DNA of 64,000 bases from assembly GCA_003056425.1 (NCBI GenBank), contig PYVY01000005.1:1-64000 (forward strand). Direction: 5' to 3'. The first letter of the stretch is position 1. Every line of letters begins with the position of its first letter. This stretch comes from Alteromonas indica. Lineage in GTDB: Bacteria; Pseudomonadota; Gammaproteobacteria; Enterobacterales; Alteromonadaceae. Under the pieces are notes generated by a model. That model worked only from the letters and a program-made list of their open reading frames with translations, did no database searches and had not been told where the DNA came from. Below, in pieces: positions 36,105-46,308 of this stretch. A program made the position numbers and the translations under genes.

Positions 36105-36821
36105 CTATAGTAAAGTGTGCAATTCATCCAGGCGGGCCAGTTCCACATGAGGGAGCACCCGCACTGCCTCAGTACGAATATCCATAGGCCGGTTACAGGC
36201 GAACCAGGCGCTTTGCATGCCAGCGGCCACCGCGCCATACACATCTTTTTCCAAATTATCACCCACGTGTAAAATCTGTTCGGCAGGCACATCCAATAAA
36301 CTTACTGCTTCATCAAACATATGTCGTGAAGGCTTCATGGGCCGCTCCAGACTGGCGTGCAAGACGGTGGGGAAGTAGCGGCTCAGGCCTGTGGCCTGCG
36401 TATCAACATTGCCGTTAGTTATACCCAGTAAGGGGATACGGGTAGCCAGTTCTGCTAACGTATGGTGAACGTCCTCGGCTAAACCAAACTGACTACGGGC
36501 GGTGTAAAAACAGTCGAAACATGCCTGGGCTGCCGCTTTGAGCGCTTCGGGTTGGGTCACATCCTTGCCCAATGCCTGTTCCAGCGAACGCATTCTTAAT
36601 TGCCCCATATCGCTGGCTAGGCGCGGGTCGTCGGAAATGAGCTGGTATTTGATACTTTGCCAATTCGCGGCGGTGAGTAAGGCTGCCTGCTGATAGTGCT
36701 TACTCAGGTATTCCTTTAATGCTACTTCGGCTGCACGAATAACAGGGCCATTGTTGTATAGGGTATCGTCTAGGTCAAAGGTCATAGCCTTAACAGGCCC
36801 TAACGGACGGTAAAAGCGCAT
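36105..36821 (-). CDS. yigB: HAD-family phosphatase YigB (riboflavin pathway)
   Basis: 238 aa. HAD motifs are intact: motif I 'MTFDLDDTLYNNG', motif II in 'LLGITNGN', the motif III Lys in 'MKPSRHMFDEA' and the motif IV acidic pair in 'LHVGDNLEKDVYGAVAAGM'. In E. coli YigB dephosphorylates 5-amino-6-(5-phospho-D-ribitylamino)uracil in riboflavin synthesis. ATG at 36821 is chosen because AGGAG sits six bases upstream; a longer frame would run into xerC. The position directly after xerC matches E. coli. Confidence 0.9.
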   Translation of the reverse strand: MRFYRPLGPVKAMTFDLDDTLYNNGPVIRAAEVALKEYLSKHYQQAALLTAANWQSIKYQLISDDPRLASDMGQLRMRSLEQALGKDVTQPEALKAAAQACFDCFYTARSQFGLAEDVHHTLAELATRIPLLGITNGNVDTQATGLSRYFPTVLHASLERPMKPSRHMFDEAVSLLDVPAEQILHVGDNLEKDVYGAVAAGMQSAWFACNRPMDIRTEAVRVLPHVELARLDELHTLL

Positions 36822-36870
36822 GATGGCTCCTTTAATTATACAATCTGTACGCAAGCATACGGCTTCAATA

Positions 36871-37788
36871 CTACGTTTTTTTCCGGGCTTTGGGATGAGC
36901 CGCATCATAGACTTTGGCTAAATGCTGAAAATCCAGATGAGTATAGACTTGCGTGGTAGATAAATTAGCGTGCCCGAGTAATTCCTGTACTGCACGAAGA
37001 TCGCCACTGGACTCTAACACGTGAGTCGCAAAGGAGTGACGCAGTTTGTGAGGACTCACTTTGCGTCCTAGACCTTGTTCAATAGCGGCAACTTCTAACC
37101 GGTTAGCCACTTGCCGATTAGAAATACGACGCTTTTGCTGGCTAACGAATACCGCTTTTTCGTCTGGTTGGCAAAATTGTGGACGTACTGCCAGCCATTG
37201 CGACATGGCTTGGCGGGCCATTTTGCCCATGGGCAATACCCGCTCTTTACTGCCTTTACCCCGCACCCTTAACGTGCCGTCAGCCTGACAGTCCATCAGA
37301 TTCAGGCCGGTTAATTCACTCAGCCGTATCCCACATCCATATAATAACTCAAACATGGCTTTATCGCGTATGGCCAGAAGTGCGTCTTCATCTTTATTGA
37401 GCAGATGTTGCATATCCTCTACAGACAACTGGCGGGGCAATGGCCGGCCTTGTTTAGGCGCTTGTATGCCTTCTACCGGATTACTGAATAACTGTTCCTG
37501 ATCAATTAGATATCGGCAAAAGGTGCGCAGCGCCGACAAGCGCAAAGCGATACTACGCGCATGCTGGCCCTCCCGCTTCGAACTGCTCAGTACACGTTTT
37601 ACATCAGCCGGGGTAAGGCCAGACCAATCTTCCAACGATAGCGTGGTAGCAATATAGGTTAATTGACGGTGGTAATTGGAAAGGGTGTGAGGCGATAGCC
37701 CCCGTTCAATGCGTAAATGCAGAAGAAATTTGTCCAGCCAAAAGGCGCAGGCATCTGTAAGCTCAGCCGGTGACGCGCTGGTGGACAT
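36871..37788 (-). CDS. xerC: Tyrosine recombinase XerC
   Basis: 305 aa. It has an N-terminal SAM-like core-binding domain (about 12-100) and a C-terminal catalytic domain with Arg in 'YGCGIRLSELTGLN', Lys in 'VRGKGSKERVLP', His/Arg in 'SPHKLRHSFATHVLE', His in 'LLGHANLSTTQVY' and the nucleophile Tyr in 'QVYTHLD'. With XerD it resolves chromosome dimers at dif. The identity as XerC rather than XerD rests on its place between DUF484 and yigB, as in E. coli. Its ATG overlaps the DUF484 stop by one base. Confidence 0.95.
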   Translation of the reverse strand: MSTSASPAELTDACAFWLDKFLLHLRIERGLSPHTLSNYHRQLTYIATTLSLEDWSGLTPADVKRVLSSSKREGQHARSIALRLSALRTFCRYLIDQEQLFSNPVEGIQAPKQGRPLPRQLSVEDMQHLLNKDEDALLAIRDKAMFELLYGCGIRLSELTGLNLMDCQADGTLRVRGKGSKERVLPMGKMARQAMSQWLAVRPQFCQPDEKAVFVSQQKRRISNRQVANRLEVAAIEQGLGRKVSPHKLRHSFATHVLESSGDLRAVQELLGHANLSTTQVYTHLDFQHLAKVYDAAHPKARKKT

Positions 37789-38486
37789 TAGTATCTTAGT
37801 AAATCAGGAATAACGATATTGAGCACCTGTTGTAGTTGTTTCAACAACAAAGTGTCCATATCCGGGGTGAAGTGACTGGGATCGCGGCTGCCCACTGCTA
37901 TCAGCCCAATTTCCTGTTTGTCGCCTAGTAAAATAAGCGCAGCCGACTCGGCGATATCTTCACCAAACAGTAGCTGGCGTTCATGTTGACTCAACCGGCC
38001 AAAGAAAAAAGGACTGTTCTTAAAGCGCTTCTCAACAAACAACCGGCGTTGTAATTCGGGTAACGCATGGGGGCCACTAAATAAACGTAGCGTGACAGAG
38101 GCCAGATCCAGCTCTTCCTGTAGTACTTCTTCCAGTTTAAGCTGAATCTCAGGCACACTTTTACACGTAAGCAACTGCACATTCAGGTCGGTATACACGC
38201 GGTATATTTTTTCGTTTTGGCGCGCAATACCAATCAGCTGATTGAGTTTGAAATTTTGCTGACGTACTTTTTTGCGCAGTTGTTCGCTTTGAATTTCTAC
38301 CAGCGATACGCTGCCCTTGAGCGCATGAGGAATTTTCAGGCGCTCAAGTAATTCCGGATGTTGAGTGAAAAATTCGGGATGTTGTAACAGGTAAGCGCTG
38401 ACCTCTTCAGCTGATACCGGATTCGCCTCGTCATACTGCGGGGTGAGCTTTAGTGTAGAATTAGCCTTCCCTGACACATCATTCAT
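37788..38486 (-). CDS. DUF484 family protein (YigA-like)
   Basis: 232 aa. '[20 protein letters not shown]' near the start followed by '[20 protein letters not shown]' is the DUF484 signature; after a coiled-coil stretch (about 60-100) the rest is GAF-like. The function is unknown, but the gene is almost always found between dapF and xerC in gammaproteobacteria. Here it overlaps dapF by four bases upstream and xerC by one base downstream, so all three are translated as a coupled set. Confidence 0.88.
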   Translation of the reverse strand: MNDVSGKANSTLKLTPQYDEANPVSAEEVSAYLLQHPEFFTQHPELLERLKIPHALKGSVSLVEIQSEQLRKKVRQQNFKLNQLIGIARQNEKIYRVYTDLNVQLLTCKSVPEIQLKLEEVLQEELDLASVTLRLFSGPHALPELQRRLFVEKRFKNSPFFFGRLSQHERQLLFGEDIAESAALILLGDKQEIGLIAVGSRDPSHFTPDMDTLLLKQLQQVLNIVIPDLLRY

Positions 38487-39313
38487 ATATTCAGTTGTCC
38501 GTCATAAATATGTTCCGCCGGTCCGGTCATTTTTAATACTGATCCTGGCCCCTGCCAGCGAATGCGTAAATTACCGCCTGGTAACTCTACTTTCACGTCT
38601 TTGCCCAGCTTTTCCTGAATCTGGCCAATAGCTACGGCGCCACAAGCCCCACTGCCGCAGGCCATCGTTTCTCCTACGCCACGCTCAAACACACGCAGTT
38701 TAATATGAGTAGGATCGATAATTTGCATAAAGCCAACATTTACCCCTTCAGGAAAACGCTCATGTTTTTCTAACAGTGGCCCAATGGTCTCTACCTCGGC
38801 GGTATCGACATTGTCTACTTCCAGCACACAATGGGGGTTGCCCATCGAGACCGCGCCATAAAACAGGGTATGATTACCCTCCCGGATAAGGTAGGTTTTT
38901 TCCTGTTTATTGGCTTTTAATGGAATTTGTGCGGGCTCAAATTCAGGCTTACCCATATTAACCGTAACCTGACCGTCTTTCTCAAGGTATAGCACCATTT
39001 TTCCGGCTTTGGTACTAACCAGTATTTTATTTCGGTTAATCAGGCCTTTCAGTTTAACAAAACGAGCAAAGCAGCGAGCCCCGTTACCACACTGGTTCAC
39101 TTCCGTTCCATCAGCATTGAATATGCGGTAGTGGAAATCCTGGTCAGGGTCGTAAGGAGGTTCGACCATAAGTAGCTGGTCGAAACCAATTCCAAAGTGC
39201 CTGTCAGCCAGCTGCTGAATTTTGTCCTGAGAAAAATAGACATTCTGGGTAACGTTGTCCACTACCATGAAGTCATTGCCCAGTCCGTGCATTTTGGAAA
39301 ATTGAATTTGCAT
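38483..39313 (-). CDS. dapF: Diaminopimelate epimerase
   Basis: 276 aa. It interconverts LL- and meso-diaminopimelate, feeding both lysine and peptidoglycan synthesis. The two catalytic Cys lie in '[13 protein letters not shown]' and '[13 protein letters not shown]', one in each half of the pseudo-symmetric fold. '[16 protein letters not shown]' is the typical N-terminus. It lies directly after lysA, which uses its product, and is coupled to DUF484 by a four-base overlap. Confidence 0.96.
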   Translation of the reverse strand: MQIQFSKMHGLGNDFMVVDNVTQNVYFSQDKIQQLADRHFGIGFDQLLMVEPPYDPDQDFHYRIFNADGTEVNQCGNGARCFARFVKLKGLINRNKILVSTKAGKMVLYLEKDGQVTVNMGKPEFEPAQIPLKANKQEKTYLIREGNHTLFYGAVSMGNPHCVLEVDNVDTAEVETIGPLLEKHERFPEGVNVGFMQIIDPTHIKLRVFERGVGETMACGSGACGAVAIGQIQEKLGKDVKVELPGGNLRIRWQGPGSVLKMTGPAEHIYDGQLNI

Positions 39314-39349
39314 TTACCGCTTTACTGCCTGTGTGTTATGGCCTCTAGT

Positions 39350-40600
39350 TTACGGAAGTTTATACTCGCCTTTCCAGAGATCTTTTTGATTTTCTCGCTC
39401 ACGTACCACGATAACCTGATTTTTATCGACCATAATCTCCGCCGGGCGGCACCGGCTATTATAGTTGGAGGCCATTACAAAACCATAAGCGCCGGCGCTT
39501 CTCACTGCCAGTAAATCGCCTGGCGCTACCGCCAATTCACGATCGCGACCAATAAAATCGCCGGTTTCGCAGATAGGCCCTACAATATCGTAAACCCGGG
39601 GCGTCGCCTGGGTCTGCGTATCCACCCGGATGATATTTTGCCAGGCGCTATACAACGCCGGACGAATCAGATCGTTCATCGCAGCATCAACGATGGCAAA
39701 GTGCTTTTCTTCACCCTCTTTAATAAATTCAACCTGGGTGACCATAATTCCGGCGTTGGCTGCAATCGCGCGGCCTGGCTCTAAAATAAGCTTTAGTGCG
39801 TCGCGGCCGGTAAGGCGTTGGGCCAGGGCGGCAGCATATTCTTTAGGATGTGGGGGCGATTCTTTATCATAGGTTACCCCCAGACCGCCGCCTACATCCA
39901 GATGATGAATATGAATCCCTTTAGCGGCCAGTTCATCAATTAGCACCAATAACCGGTCAAGGGCATCTACAAACGGGTCGATATCGGTAAGCTGGGAGCC
40001 GATATGACAATCCATACCAATAATATTGAGGTTGGATAAACCCGCAGCCAGTTCATAGGTTGCCAGCGCACGCTCCCGAGCAATACCAAATTTATTGGCT
40101 TTTAGCCCGGTAGAAATGTACGGGTGGGTTTTGGCATCGACATCCGGATTGATGCGCAATGATATCGGCGCCTGCACTCCCAGGGTGGCAGCTACCTCAT
40201 TGATACGGTGCAGCTCTGGTTCAGACTCCACGTTAAAGCACATGATGCCCTGTTCCAACGCGTAACGGATTTCTGCATGCTTTTTGCCCACGCCGGAAAA
40301 TACAACCTTCGCCGGATCGCCGCCAGCTTCGATAACCCTGGCCAGCTCGCCAGCAGAGACAATGTCAAAGCCCGAGCCCAACTTTGCCAGTACGCTAAGT
40401 ACACCAATATTGGAGTTGGCTTTTACCGCATAGCAGATAAGGTGAGGATGGCTGCCCAGCGCATCGTCAAAAGCACGCCAATGACGCTCCAGGGTTGCGC
40501 GCGAATAAATATAAACAGGGGTATGGTGTTGGGCGGCAATCTCTGCCACTGCAACGTCTTCAGCAAAAAGATGATTGTCGCGATAAACGAAGTAATCCAT
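39350..40600 (-). CDS. lysA: Diaminopimelate decarboxylase
   Basis: 416 aa. It decarboxylates meso-diaminopimelate to L-lysine using PLP. The PLP-binding Lys is in 'ICYAVKANSNIGVL'; the Gly-rich phosphate loop is in 'LDVGGGLGVTY'; and the second active-site Cys/Glu lies in 'PICETGDFIGRDR', followed by 'RSAGAYGFVMASNYNSR'. It is a two-domain barrel plus beta domain, cytoplasmic. Its ATG overlaps the lptM stop by one base (TAATG), so lptM and lysA are translationally coupled. Confidence 0.96.
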   Translation of the reverse strand: MDYFVYRDNHLFAEDVAVAEIAAQHHTPVYIYSRATLERHWRAFDDALGSHPHLICYAVKANSNIGVLSVLAKLGSGFDIVSAGELARVIEAGGDPAKVVFSGVGKKHAEIRYALEQGIMCFNVESEPELHRINEVAATLGVQAPISLRINPDVDAKTHPYISTGLKANKFGIARERALATYELAAGLSNLNIIGMDCHIGSQLTDIDPFVDALDRLLVLIDELAAKGIHIHHLDVGGGLGVTYDKESPPHPKEYAAALAQRLTGRDALKLILEPGRAIAANAGIMVTQVEFIKEGEEKHFAIVDAAMNDLIRPALYSAWQNIIRVDTQTQATPRVYDIVGPICETGDFIGRDRELAVAPGDLLAVRSAGAYGFVMASNYNSRCRPAEIMVDKNQVIVVRERENQKDLWKGEYKLP

Positions 40601-40761
40601 TAATCTCGGCCTTTAGCAGCGTTAGCGGGTGTGCTGTCCTGTGCTTCTGTCTGATTGGATTGCGCCTCGTCTGGAAGATACAAATCGCCCCGGTAGCCGC
40701 AGGCAGATAGCAAGGCTGAAGACAACACAAAAATAAGGAGTAAACAGGGTTTTTTTAGCAC
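40600..40761 (-). CDS. lptM: LptM (YifL) lipoprotein, GTG start
   Basis: 53 aa, short. A hydrophobic signal peptide (about 5-20) ends in the lipobox 'LLSAC' with Cys 21, followed by 'GYRGDLYLPDE', the hallmark of LptM/YifL (E. coli has CGLKGPLYFP). In E. coli LptM helps LptD form correct disulfides during assembly of the LPS translocon at the outer membrane. The start must be GTG: no in-frame ATG lies upstream of the signal peptide. The ribosome site is weak (GGGA). The neighbour lysA/dapF matches E. coli context, which makes the call firm despite the size. Confidence 0.88.
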   Translation of the reverse strand: MLKKPCLLLIFVLSSALLSACGYRGDLYLPDEAQSNQTEAQDSTPANAAKGRD

Positions 40762-40812
40762 GTCAGTCCCGTCGGGAATAGCTTAATGTGCCGATATCAT
40801 CGCATTGCCGAT

Positions 40813-41880
40813 TTAAATTGCAAGAGACAATAGTTTTTCGCGGGTTTTGTCGCCATATTTGACCCGTGCCCACAATGCATCACACAAGCCTTTGGTATCT
40901 TTAAAATCACCGCGTTGTAGCCAGTCTATCAATACCCCGGGGTCGTCGGGAAATTCAATGGGTTCGTTTTCCGGCGCGGCTAACCACTCTTCGACTATAT
41001 CGGTATCCAGCTGAAACAGAGTCTGGCATAAGTCCAGTCGGCTCAGGGTAAGAACGTTAGACAGTTGCTCAAACTGCCCATGCAGGGGTTTTATTAGTAA
41101 CTTTTTACCTAACTGTAACGCTTCACTGGATAGCTCAAAGCCACCATTGGCAATTACCCCGGTACTATGTTGCAGCGCTTTTTGAAAGCCTGCTTTTGAC
41201 GGCGGATACCACTGAATGTGACCGTGGCTTAACGGCGCGGAAATAGCCGGGTGATAGCACACAAATTGTTGCTCACTTAATGGTTCTAACAATTGCTGTA
41301 TATCATTGATTTCTTCAAAGGGTAAATACACCAGCACATGGGTCTTGCCGGGGGATCTGAGCGGTTTTTCGCAGACAAAGGGCGGCACAATCGGCTGATT
41401 AAAGTGGAACCAGTGCACTCCAAGCTGTACATCGGTAGGGGCAAAATAGCGTAATAACATCCGGTCCATAATGTTATCGCCGGTTTTAGGTACAGCAAAG
41501 CCAAAAGCAGCCTGGTGGGAAATAGAAATAGAAGGTAATCCGGCACGCTTGGCGGCCCAGGCGGTGACCGGCTCAAAATCGTTTATAAGCAGGTCATAAC
41601 CGGCAGTATCGAGGTGTTTTACATCCGCTAGAAACTGCGGAATATGGTTTTGTCGTAGCGTGGCCCATTTGTCGACTCTGCCATGCCGGGTGGTAAAGGT
41701 AAGGCCTTTACGGGTTTGATATTCACCGAACACTTCCATATCAAAATATTTATCTGCCTCCCGGCCGCTAAATATAAAATCCACGTCTATGTCACTACGA
41801 TTTTTTAAGGCGGCAGCCATAATGCGGGCGCGGGCTATATGCCCATTTCCGGTGCCCTGAACACCGTACAATATTTTCAT
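40813..41880 (-). CDS. MJ1255/VC2487-type glycosyltransferase-like protein
   Basis: 355 aa with a GT-B type outline: the N-terminal 'MKILYGVQGTGNGHIARARI' is a glycine-rich nucleotide-sugar-type loop, and the C-terminal half has 'GVIANGGFELSSEALQLGKK' and 'LLIKPLHGQFEQLSN' as in UDP-sugar transferases of the MurG/MJ1255 kind. The family is often annotated as a conserved glycosyltransferase without a known substrate. It lies one base after the PAP2 phosphatase gene, so the two probably act on the same lipid-linked or glycolipid product. Confidence 0.78.
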   Translation of the reverse strand: MKILYGVQGTGNGHIARARIMAAALKNRSDIDVDFIFSGREADKYFDMEVFGEYQTRKGLTFTTRHGRVDKWATLRQNHIPQFLADVKHLDTAGYDLLINDFEPVTAWAAKRAGLPSISISHQAAFGFAVPKTGDNIMDRMLLRYFAPTDVQLGVHWFHFNQPIVPPFVCEKPLRSPGKTHVLVYLPFEEINDIQQLLEPLSEQQFVCYHPAISAPLSHGHIQWYPPSKAGFQKALQHSTGVIANGGFELSSEALQLGKKLLIKPLHGQFEQLSNVLTLSRLDLCQTLFQLDTDIVEEWLAAPENEPIEFPDDPGVLIDWLQRGDFKDTKGLCDALWARVKYGDKTREKLLSLAI

Positions 41881-41881
41881 A

Positions 41882-42400
41882 TTATCCTAATAGAGATAAA
41901 CTCAGTGAAGCAATGGTAATACCCAAAAGTGCACCGGCCAGCACATCGGTAGGGTAGTGCACCCCCAACAGGACCCGTGACAACCCAATAAGCGCAGCCC
42001 AGCTATAAGCCGCAATGGCGAAGGTGGGGTAAAAGTGCGCCACAATACTGGCCATAAGGCACGCTGCGGCAGTATGGCCGGACGGTAAGCTGAACTTATC
42101 AGAAGGGGTAACATGGGCTGTCATTTGCCCGGGTAAATCGCAGGGGCGGGGCCGCTTGATCATTTTTTTCAAGATGACGTAAACAGGCAGTTCTAATGCG
42201 TACGCCATAAGGGCGGTATACAAAAACAATTCTCCATGTTCCTGTTCAAAGCCCCACAGCAACATGCCAATAACAAAATACAGATAACCGTCGCCGGTTT
42301 TTGAAAGCCAGATAATACTGCGGCAGTCGCGCTTGAGTGTCTTACGGTGCAACAAATAAAACAAATCGGTGTCGTACTTGGTCAAGGATTTGAAAAGCAT
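41882..42400 (-). CDS. PAP2-family membrane phosphatase
   Basis: 172 aa with about five membrane helices. The three PAP2 motifs are present: 'KKMIKRPRPCD' (K-x6-RP), 'LPSGHTAAA' (PSGH) and 'GLSRVLLGVHYPTDVLAG' (SR-x5-H-x3-D). It removes a phosphate from phosphatidate, undecaprenyl-pyrophosphate or a similar lipid in the membrane. Its immediate coupling to a glycosyltransferase-like gene suggests a glycolipid or polyprenyl substrate, but this is inference. Confidence 0.87.
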   Translation of the reverse strand: MLFKSLTKYDTDLFYLLHRKTLKRDCRSIIWLSKTGDGYLYFVIGMLLWGFEQEHGELFLYTALMAYALELPVYVILKKMIKRPRPCDLPGQMTAHVTPSDKFSLPSGHTAAACLMASIVAHFYPTFAIAAYSWAALIGLSRVLLGVHYPTDVLAGALLGITIASLSLSLLG

Positions 42401-42663
42401 AGCCTTGCCCCCCGGCGGTTGAGTAATTGTAAGACTACGAAACCTCTATGACCCTGGGGTGACAGAAAAAAGAAATCTTTATGACAAGGCCCGGCGAATT
42501 AACCGGAAAAATCAATCGTGGACAGCAGAAAATTGCGTTAAAAGCCCCGTTTGAATTGCGCTAAATAATGCTATGCTAGTCGCGCGTGTAATCCGTCATG
42601 GATGGGTTATTACCGTGTTCGACATCCCGGACAATTTCGAGTCAACCATGAGAAGGCTTTACG

Positions 42664-43149
42664 ATGGACTATAACACCTCTGAACTCTGCGATTTATTTG
42701 CCGACAGCGTCGACGTTGTCGATCCTATTTTTGCCAGCTACGGTGGTCGCTATTCTTTTGGTGGCGCTATTACCACGGTGAAGTGCTATGAGGACAGAGG
42801 TCTGATTGACCGGGTGCTGGCACAGCCGGGTAGCGGCAAAGTGCTATTAATTGATGGCGGCGGCTCGTCACGTCGCGCGTTAATCGATGCAACGTCAGCA
42901 CAGCTGGCTATCGATAACGATTGGGAAGGCATTGTGTGTTACGGCAGTGTGCGGGATGTCGACACGTTAAGTGATTTTGACCTTGGTATTATGGCGGTGG
43001 CAACCATTCCGGTAAATGCTGACAGTGAGAGTATTGGCGATGTGGATGTACCGGTGAACTTTGCCGGGGTGACCTTCCTGCCAGAAGATCACCTGTATGC
43101 CGACAGCACCGGCGTAATATTATCGCCCGAACCTCTGGATCTTGACTAA
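42664..43149 (+). CDS. rraA: Ribonuclease E activity regulator RraA
   Basis: 161 aa, exactly the E. coli length. '[19 protein letters not shown]' with the Gly-rich turn, '[14 protein letters not shown]' and '[17 protein letters not shown]' are highly similar to E. coli RraA. It binds RNase E and lowers its activity, altering mRNA decay. About 260 bases upstream are non-coding and should hold its promoter. Its stop overlaps the convergent S1/P1 nuclease gene by four bases. Confidence 0.96.
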   Translation: MDYNTSELCDLFADSVDVVDPIFASYGGRYSFGGAITTVKCYEDRGLIDRVLAQPGSGKVLLIDGGGSSRRALIDATSAQLAIDNDWEGIVCYGSVRDVDTLSDFDLGIMAVATIPVNADSESIGDVDVPVNFAGVTFLPEDHLYADSTGVILSPEPLDLD

Positions 43150-44024
43150 GACTGGGGGTCAGGCAAAGCGGTAGCCGATTTTGTTTCTTTCGGCGGCACT
43201 TTTTGCGGTGTTGCCTGAGCTGGCGCGAATACACTATTTAGGTATTGCGCCAGTCTGATACCTGCCTGCTGTAAGCGGGTTTTTGCCTGTGGCAGGTGCG
43301 CGTACAAATAGTCGTAAGACATATCGTTAGCATCTTCGGGGTAGACCTTATCTCGCAACTTAGTGCTTTCGGCTATCCAGGTCTGCGGATCAGTACTGCT
43401 CCACTGACTGATTTGGTCGGCGGTTATTTTGGCGTCTAGCCAGTCAGTCCATTCTGTAAACGACAATTCACGTTGCGCCAGCATCTGGCTATCCCATACC
43501 CGGTGCAGGTTTGAATCTTCCCAGAAAAAACGTACTTTCAAGTCGTTACCGCCACGATCGGTACCGTTACCGGCATGCAGCGGCTGATGCAAATCGCCTA
43601 TAATGTGGACCACAAAACGTAGCGCAAGCTGTTTGTCCTGGCGGCTGGCCTGCGGGCTTTTGAGGGTGTCAGTAAACGCCGCCAATGCGGTTACCGCGTC
43701 ACCTTCTTCCGGCGCGCCTACCTGATGATAATGTTTACCTTTAGGTACCGTGACATAATGAAAGGGCGGGCTGGTCTTTTGCCAGTAGGGCGCTGGATTA
43801 GAGCGCATTTCATCGGCATAGGTCGAGGCTTCAGCCAGGGTTTCGTTCGGCAATAATTCTGCAATAGCCGACGCGGCATTCGGGCTTAAATAGCGCTGGG
43901 CAATCGCACCGGTTACACGGTGGCCGGTCTGTCCCCAACCCAAAGCAGGCAGGCTGGTTAGCATTCCGGTGAGCAGGCAGGCAGCCAGTTTGATTGAATT
44001 TTTTGCAGACACATGCATGTGCAT
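43146..44024 (-). CDS. S1/P1-type nuclease
   Basis: 292 aa, exported. The signal peptide ends near 'LPALG' so that Trp of '[10 protein letters not shown]' becomes the mature N-terminus, as required: in S1/P1 enzymes that Trp supplies main-chain zinc ligands. Other zinc-site motifs are 'ASTYADEMR', 'PPFHYVTVP', '[16 protein letters not shown]' and 'NDLKVRFFW', followed by '[10 protein letters not shown]'. It should cleave single-stranded nucleic acid and remove 3'-phosphates in the periplasm or outside. It begins in a TAATG one-base overlap with the ubiX stop with AAGGA at good spacing. Confidence 0.9.
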   Translation of the reverse strand: MHMHVSAKNSIKLAACLLTGMLTSLPALGWGQTGHRVTGAIAQRYLSPNAASAIAELLPNETLAEASTYADEMRSNPAPYWQKTSPPFHYVTVPKGKHYHQVGAPEEGDAVTALAAFTDTLKSPQASRQDKQLALRFVVHIIGDLHQPLHAGNGTDRGGNDLKVRFFWEDSNLHRVWDSQMLAQRELSFTEWTDWLDAKITADQISQWSSTDPQTWIAESTKLRDKVYPEDANDMSYDYLYAHLPQAKTRLQQAGIRLAQYLNSVFAPAQATPQKVPPKETKSATALPDPQS

Positions 44025-44656
44025 TATTCCTTTGATTGTATTGAATGTGCCTGATAACCCCAGCGGGCCATCAGTTGTTGGTCAAGACCAAGATGGTCAA
44101 GGATCCGCGCCACCACAAAATCCACCAAGTCGGCAATGGTTTTGGGTTGATGATAAAACCCGGGCGCAGCAGGCATTATAGTGACACCCATTTGTGACAA
44201 CCTGAGCATATTTTCAAGATGAAGGCTGGAAAGGGGCATTTCCCGAGGCACCAATATCAGTTGCCCGCGTTCTTTCATAACCACATCGGCGGCCCGTTCA
44301 ATCAGATTATCGCTGGCGCCACAGGCAATGGCGGATAAGGTACCGGTAGAGCAAGGGCATACTACCATTTGTTTAGGCGCCGCCGAGCCCGAGGCTACCG
44401 GCGAAAACCACTCTTCCTTACCGCATACGGTGATTTGTCCTTCACGGGCGTTAAAATGTTGGGTAAAAAATGCAGCCGCAGCATCAGGCCGAGCGGGAAT
44501 TTTCATATCCTCTTCGGCGGTAAATACCACTTTGGCCGCCGAAGATATCAGAACATACACCTGATATTCCGCTGCCACCAACATTTCCAGCAGGCGTAAT
44601 GCATAGGGCGCCCCGGAGGCGCCGGTTATTGCCAGCGTAATACGTTTATCCGTCAT
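44024..44656 (-). CDS. ubiX: Flavin prenyltransferase UbiX
   Basis: 210 aa. It attaches dimethylallyl phosphate to FMN to make the prenyl-FMN cofactor that UbiD needs in ubiquinone synthesis. Family hallmarks are '[20 protein letters not shown]', '[19 protein letters not shown]', '[20 protein letters not shown]', 'VPREMPLSS' and the late '[12 protein letters not shown]'-like segment. It overlaps mpl by 11 bases upstream and the nuclease gene by one base downstream, forming a tight trio. Confidence 0.96.
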   Translation of the reverse strand: MTDKRITLAITGASGAPYALRLLEMLVAAEYQVYVLISSAAKVVFTAEEDMKIPARPDAAAAFFTQHFNAREGQITVCGKEEWFSPVASGSAAPKQMVVCPCSTGTLSAIACGASDNLIERAADVVMKERGQLILVPREMPLSSLHLENMLRLSQMGVTIMPAAPGFYHQPKTIADLVDFVVARILDHLGLDQQLMARWGYQAHSIQSKE

Positions 44657-46019
44657 GGTGTTCTCCGTGTTCAGCCAGGGCAGTTAACAAGCGCTGATGA
44701 ATACCTTCAAACCCGCCGTTACTCATTACCAGTATATGGTCACCTGGTTGGGCATTTGCAGTTACCGTATTAACAATATCCTGCACACTGGCATAACAGG
44801 CGGCTGGCGTTTGACTATGCTGGGCGGCGTCAGCTAATGACCAGTCCATACCAGCCGGTTCAAATAATAACACGCTATCGGCCAACTGCCAGGAGGCCGC
44901 CAGGGTGGTCTTATGAATACCCATTTTCATGGTATTTGAACGGGGTTCCAAAATCGCGATAATACGGTGGTTACCTACTTTTTTGCGCAAACCATCCAAG
45001 GTAGTCGCAATCGCCGTTGGATGATGGGCAAAATCATCGTACACCGTTACGCCATTCACGGTACCTTTGCATTCCATGCGCCGCTTCACGTTCTCGAAAT
45101 GAGCCAGCGCCGCCAGAGCGTCGGTAATTTGCACCCCAGCGTGATGGGCGGCGGCCACAGCCATTAGCGCATTGTCGACATTGTGTTGGCCTAGCAAAGA
45201 CCAGCGCACCGTACCCACTTCACGTCCCTGATGAGAGACGGTAAAGGCACTGCCATCAGCATTCAGCAGCTGGGCCTGCCAGTCTTTACCCAGCAGCTGC
45301 TGCTCGCTCCAGCATCCTTTGTTCAGCGTTTCGCGGATAGCCGGTACCGCAGCCGGGGATAAGATAAGGCCATTTTGGGGCACCATGCGCACCAAATGAT
45401 GAAACTGGGTTTGAATAGCGGCCAGGTCAGCAAAAATATCGGCATGGTCAAATTCCATGTTATTGATAACCAGTGTTTTCGGCCGATAGTGAACAAATTT
45501 GGAACGTTTATCGAAAAAGGCGCTGTCATATTCATCGGCTTCGATAACAAAAAACGGACTTTCGCCGGTACGGGCTGAAATGCCGAAGTTTTCCGGTACC
45601 CCCCCAATTAAAAAACCCGGTTTGAGGCCGACGTATTCTAAAATCCAGGCAACCATACTGCTGGTAGTTGTTTTACCGTGAGTGCCGGACACCCCAATTA
45701 CCCAGCGTTCATTGAGCAGGTTTTCCAATAACCATTGAGGACCACTGGTATAAGGCAGGTTGCGGTTTAAAACGTATTCCACCGCTGGATTACCCCGCGA
45801 TAGGGCATTGCCAATAATCACCATATCCGGGGCCGGCTCGAACTGGGCGGGATCATAGCCTTGGGTTAAGCTGATGCCCAAAGCCTCAAGCTGGGTACTC
45901 ATAGGAGGATAAACATTGTTATCGGACCCGGTGACCGTATGGCCCAGGGTTTTGGCGATGGCGGCAATTCCTCCCATAAAACTGCCGCAAATGCCCAGAA
46001 TATGTACGTGCATAAACAC
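44646..46019 (-). CDS. mpl: Murein peptide ligase Mpl
   Basis: 457 aa. It joins the recycled tripeptide L-Ala-gamma-D-Glu-meso-DAP to UDP-MurNAc in peptidoglycan recycling. It has the Mur-ligase three-domain plan: N-terminal '[20 protein letters not shown]', ATP loop '[17 protein letters not shown]', '[18 protein letters not shown]' and '[19 protein letters not shown]'. The last, with '[11 protein letters not shown]', is typical of Mpl rather than MurC. It heads the mpl-ubiX-nuclease set and is divergent from fbp, the same neighbour as in E. coli. Confidence 0.96.
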   Translation of the reverse strand: MFMHVHILGICGSFMGGIAAIAKTLGHTVTGSDNNVYPPMSTQLEALGISLTQGYDPAQFEPAPDMVIIGNALSRGNPAVEYVLNRNLPYTSGPQWLLENLLNERWVIGVSGTHGKTTTSSMVAWILEYVGLKPGFLIGGVPENFGISARTGESPFFVIEADEYDSAFFDKRSKFVHYRPKTLVINNMEFDHADIFADLAAIQTQFHHLVRMVPQNGLILSPAAVPAIRETLNKGCWSEQQLLGKDWQAQLLNADGSAFTVSHQGREVGTVRWSLLGQHNVDNALMAVAAAHHAGVQITDALAALAHFENVKRRMECKGTVNGVTVYDDFAHHPTAIATTLDGLRKKVGNHRIIAILEPRSNTMKMGIHKTTLAASWQLADSVLLFEPAGMDWSLADAAQHSQTPAACYASVQDIVNTVTANAQPGDHILVMSNGGFEGIHQRLLTALAEHGEHHDG

Positions 46020-46308
46020 TCAGCCTTGCTATTAAGGTTGGCTACTCTACCAGAAGCAACAAAAGGAGCGAATATCTCATTTCCCCTGAGTCGCGTTCAA
46101 AGGTACAATCTTAAACGCCGGTTAAAAAAGAAACGATAGCCTGCAAGGTCAGTGCCGCAGTCTGGGCCAGTTTTTGCAGTGTCTTTGGGTAATGCGCCCC
46201 GCAGGCAACAAAATCGTTAATCTGGCGTCCGGTAACCGATGGTTATACGCCAGGTTATTGTGTAAAAACGATGTTTTAAAACCCTACAAAAACAAGGCAA
46301 TCGCACGC

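Noticed and set aside
36871..37788. Phage or integron integrase
   Set aside because: Length, motifs and position between DUF484 and yigB identify the housekeeping recombinase XerC.
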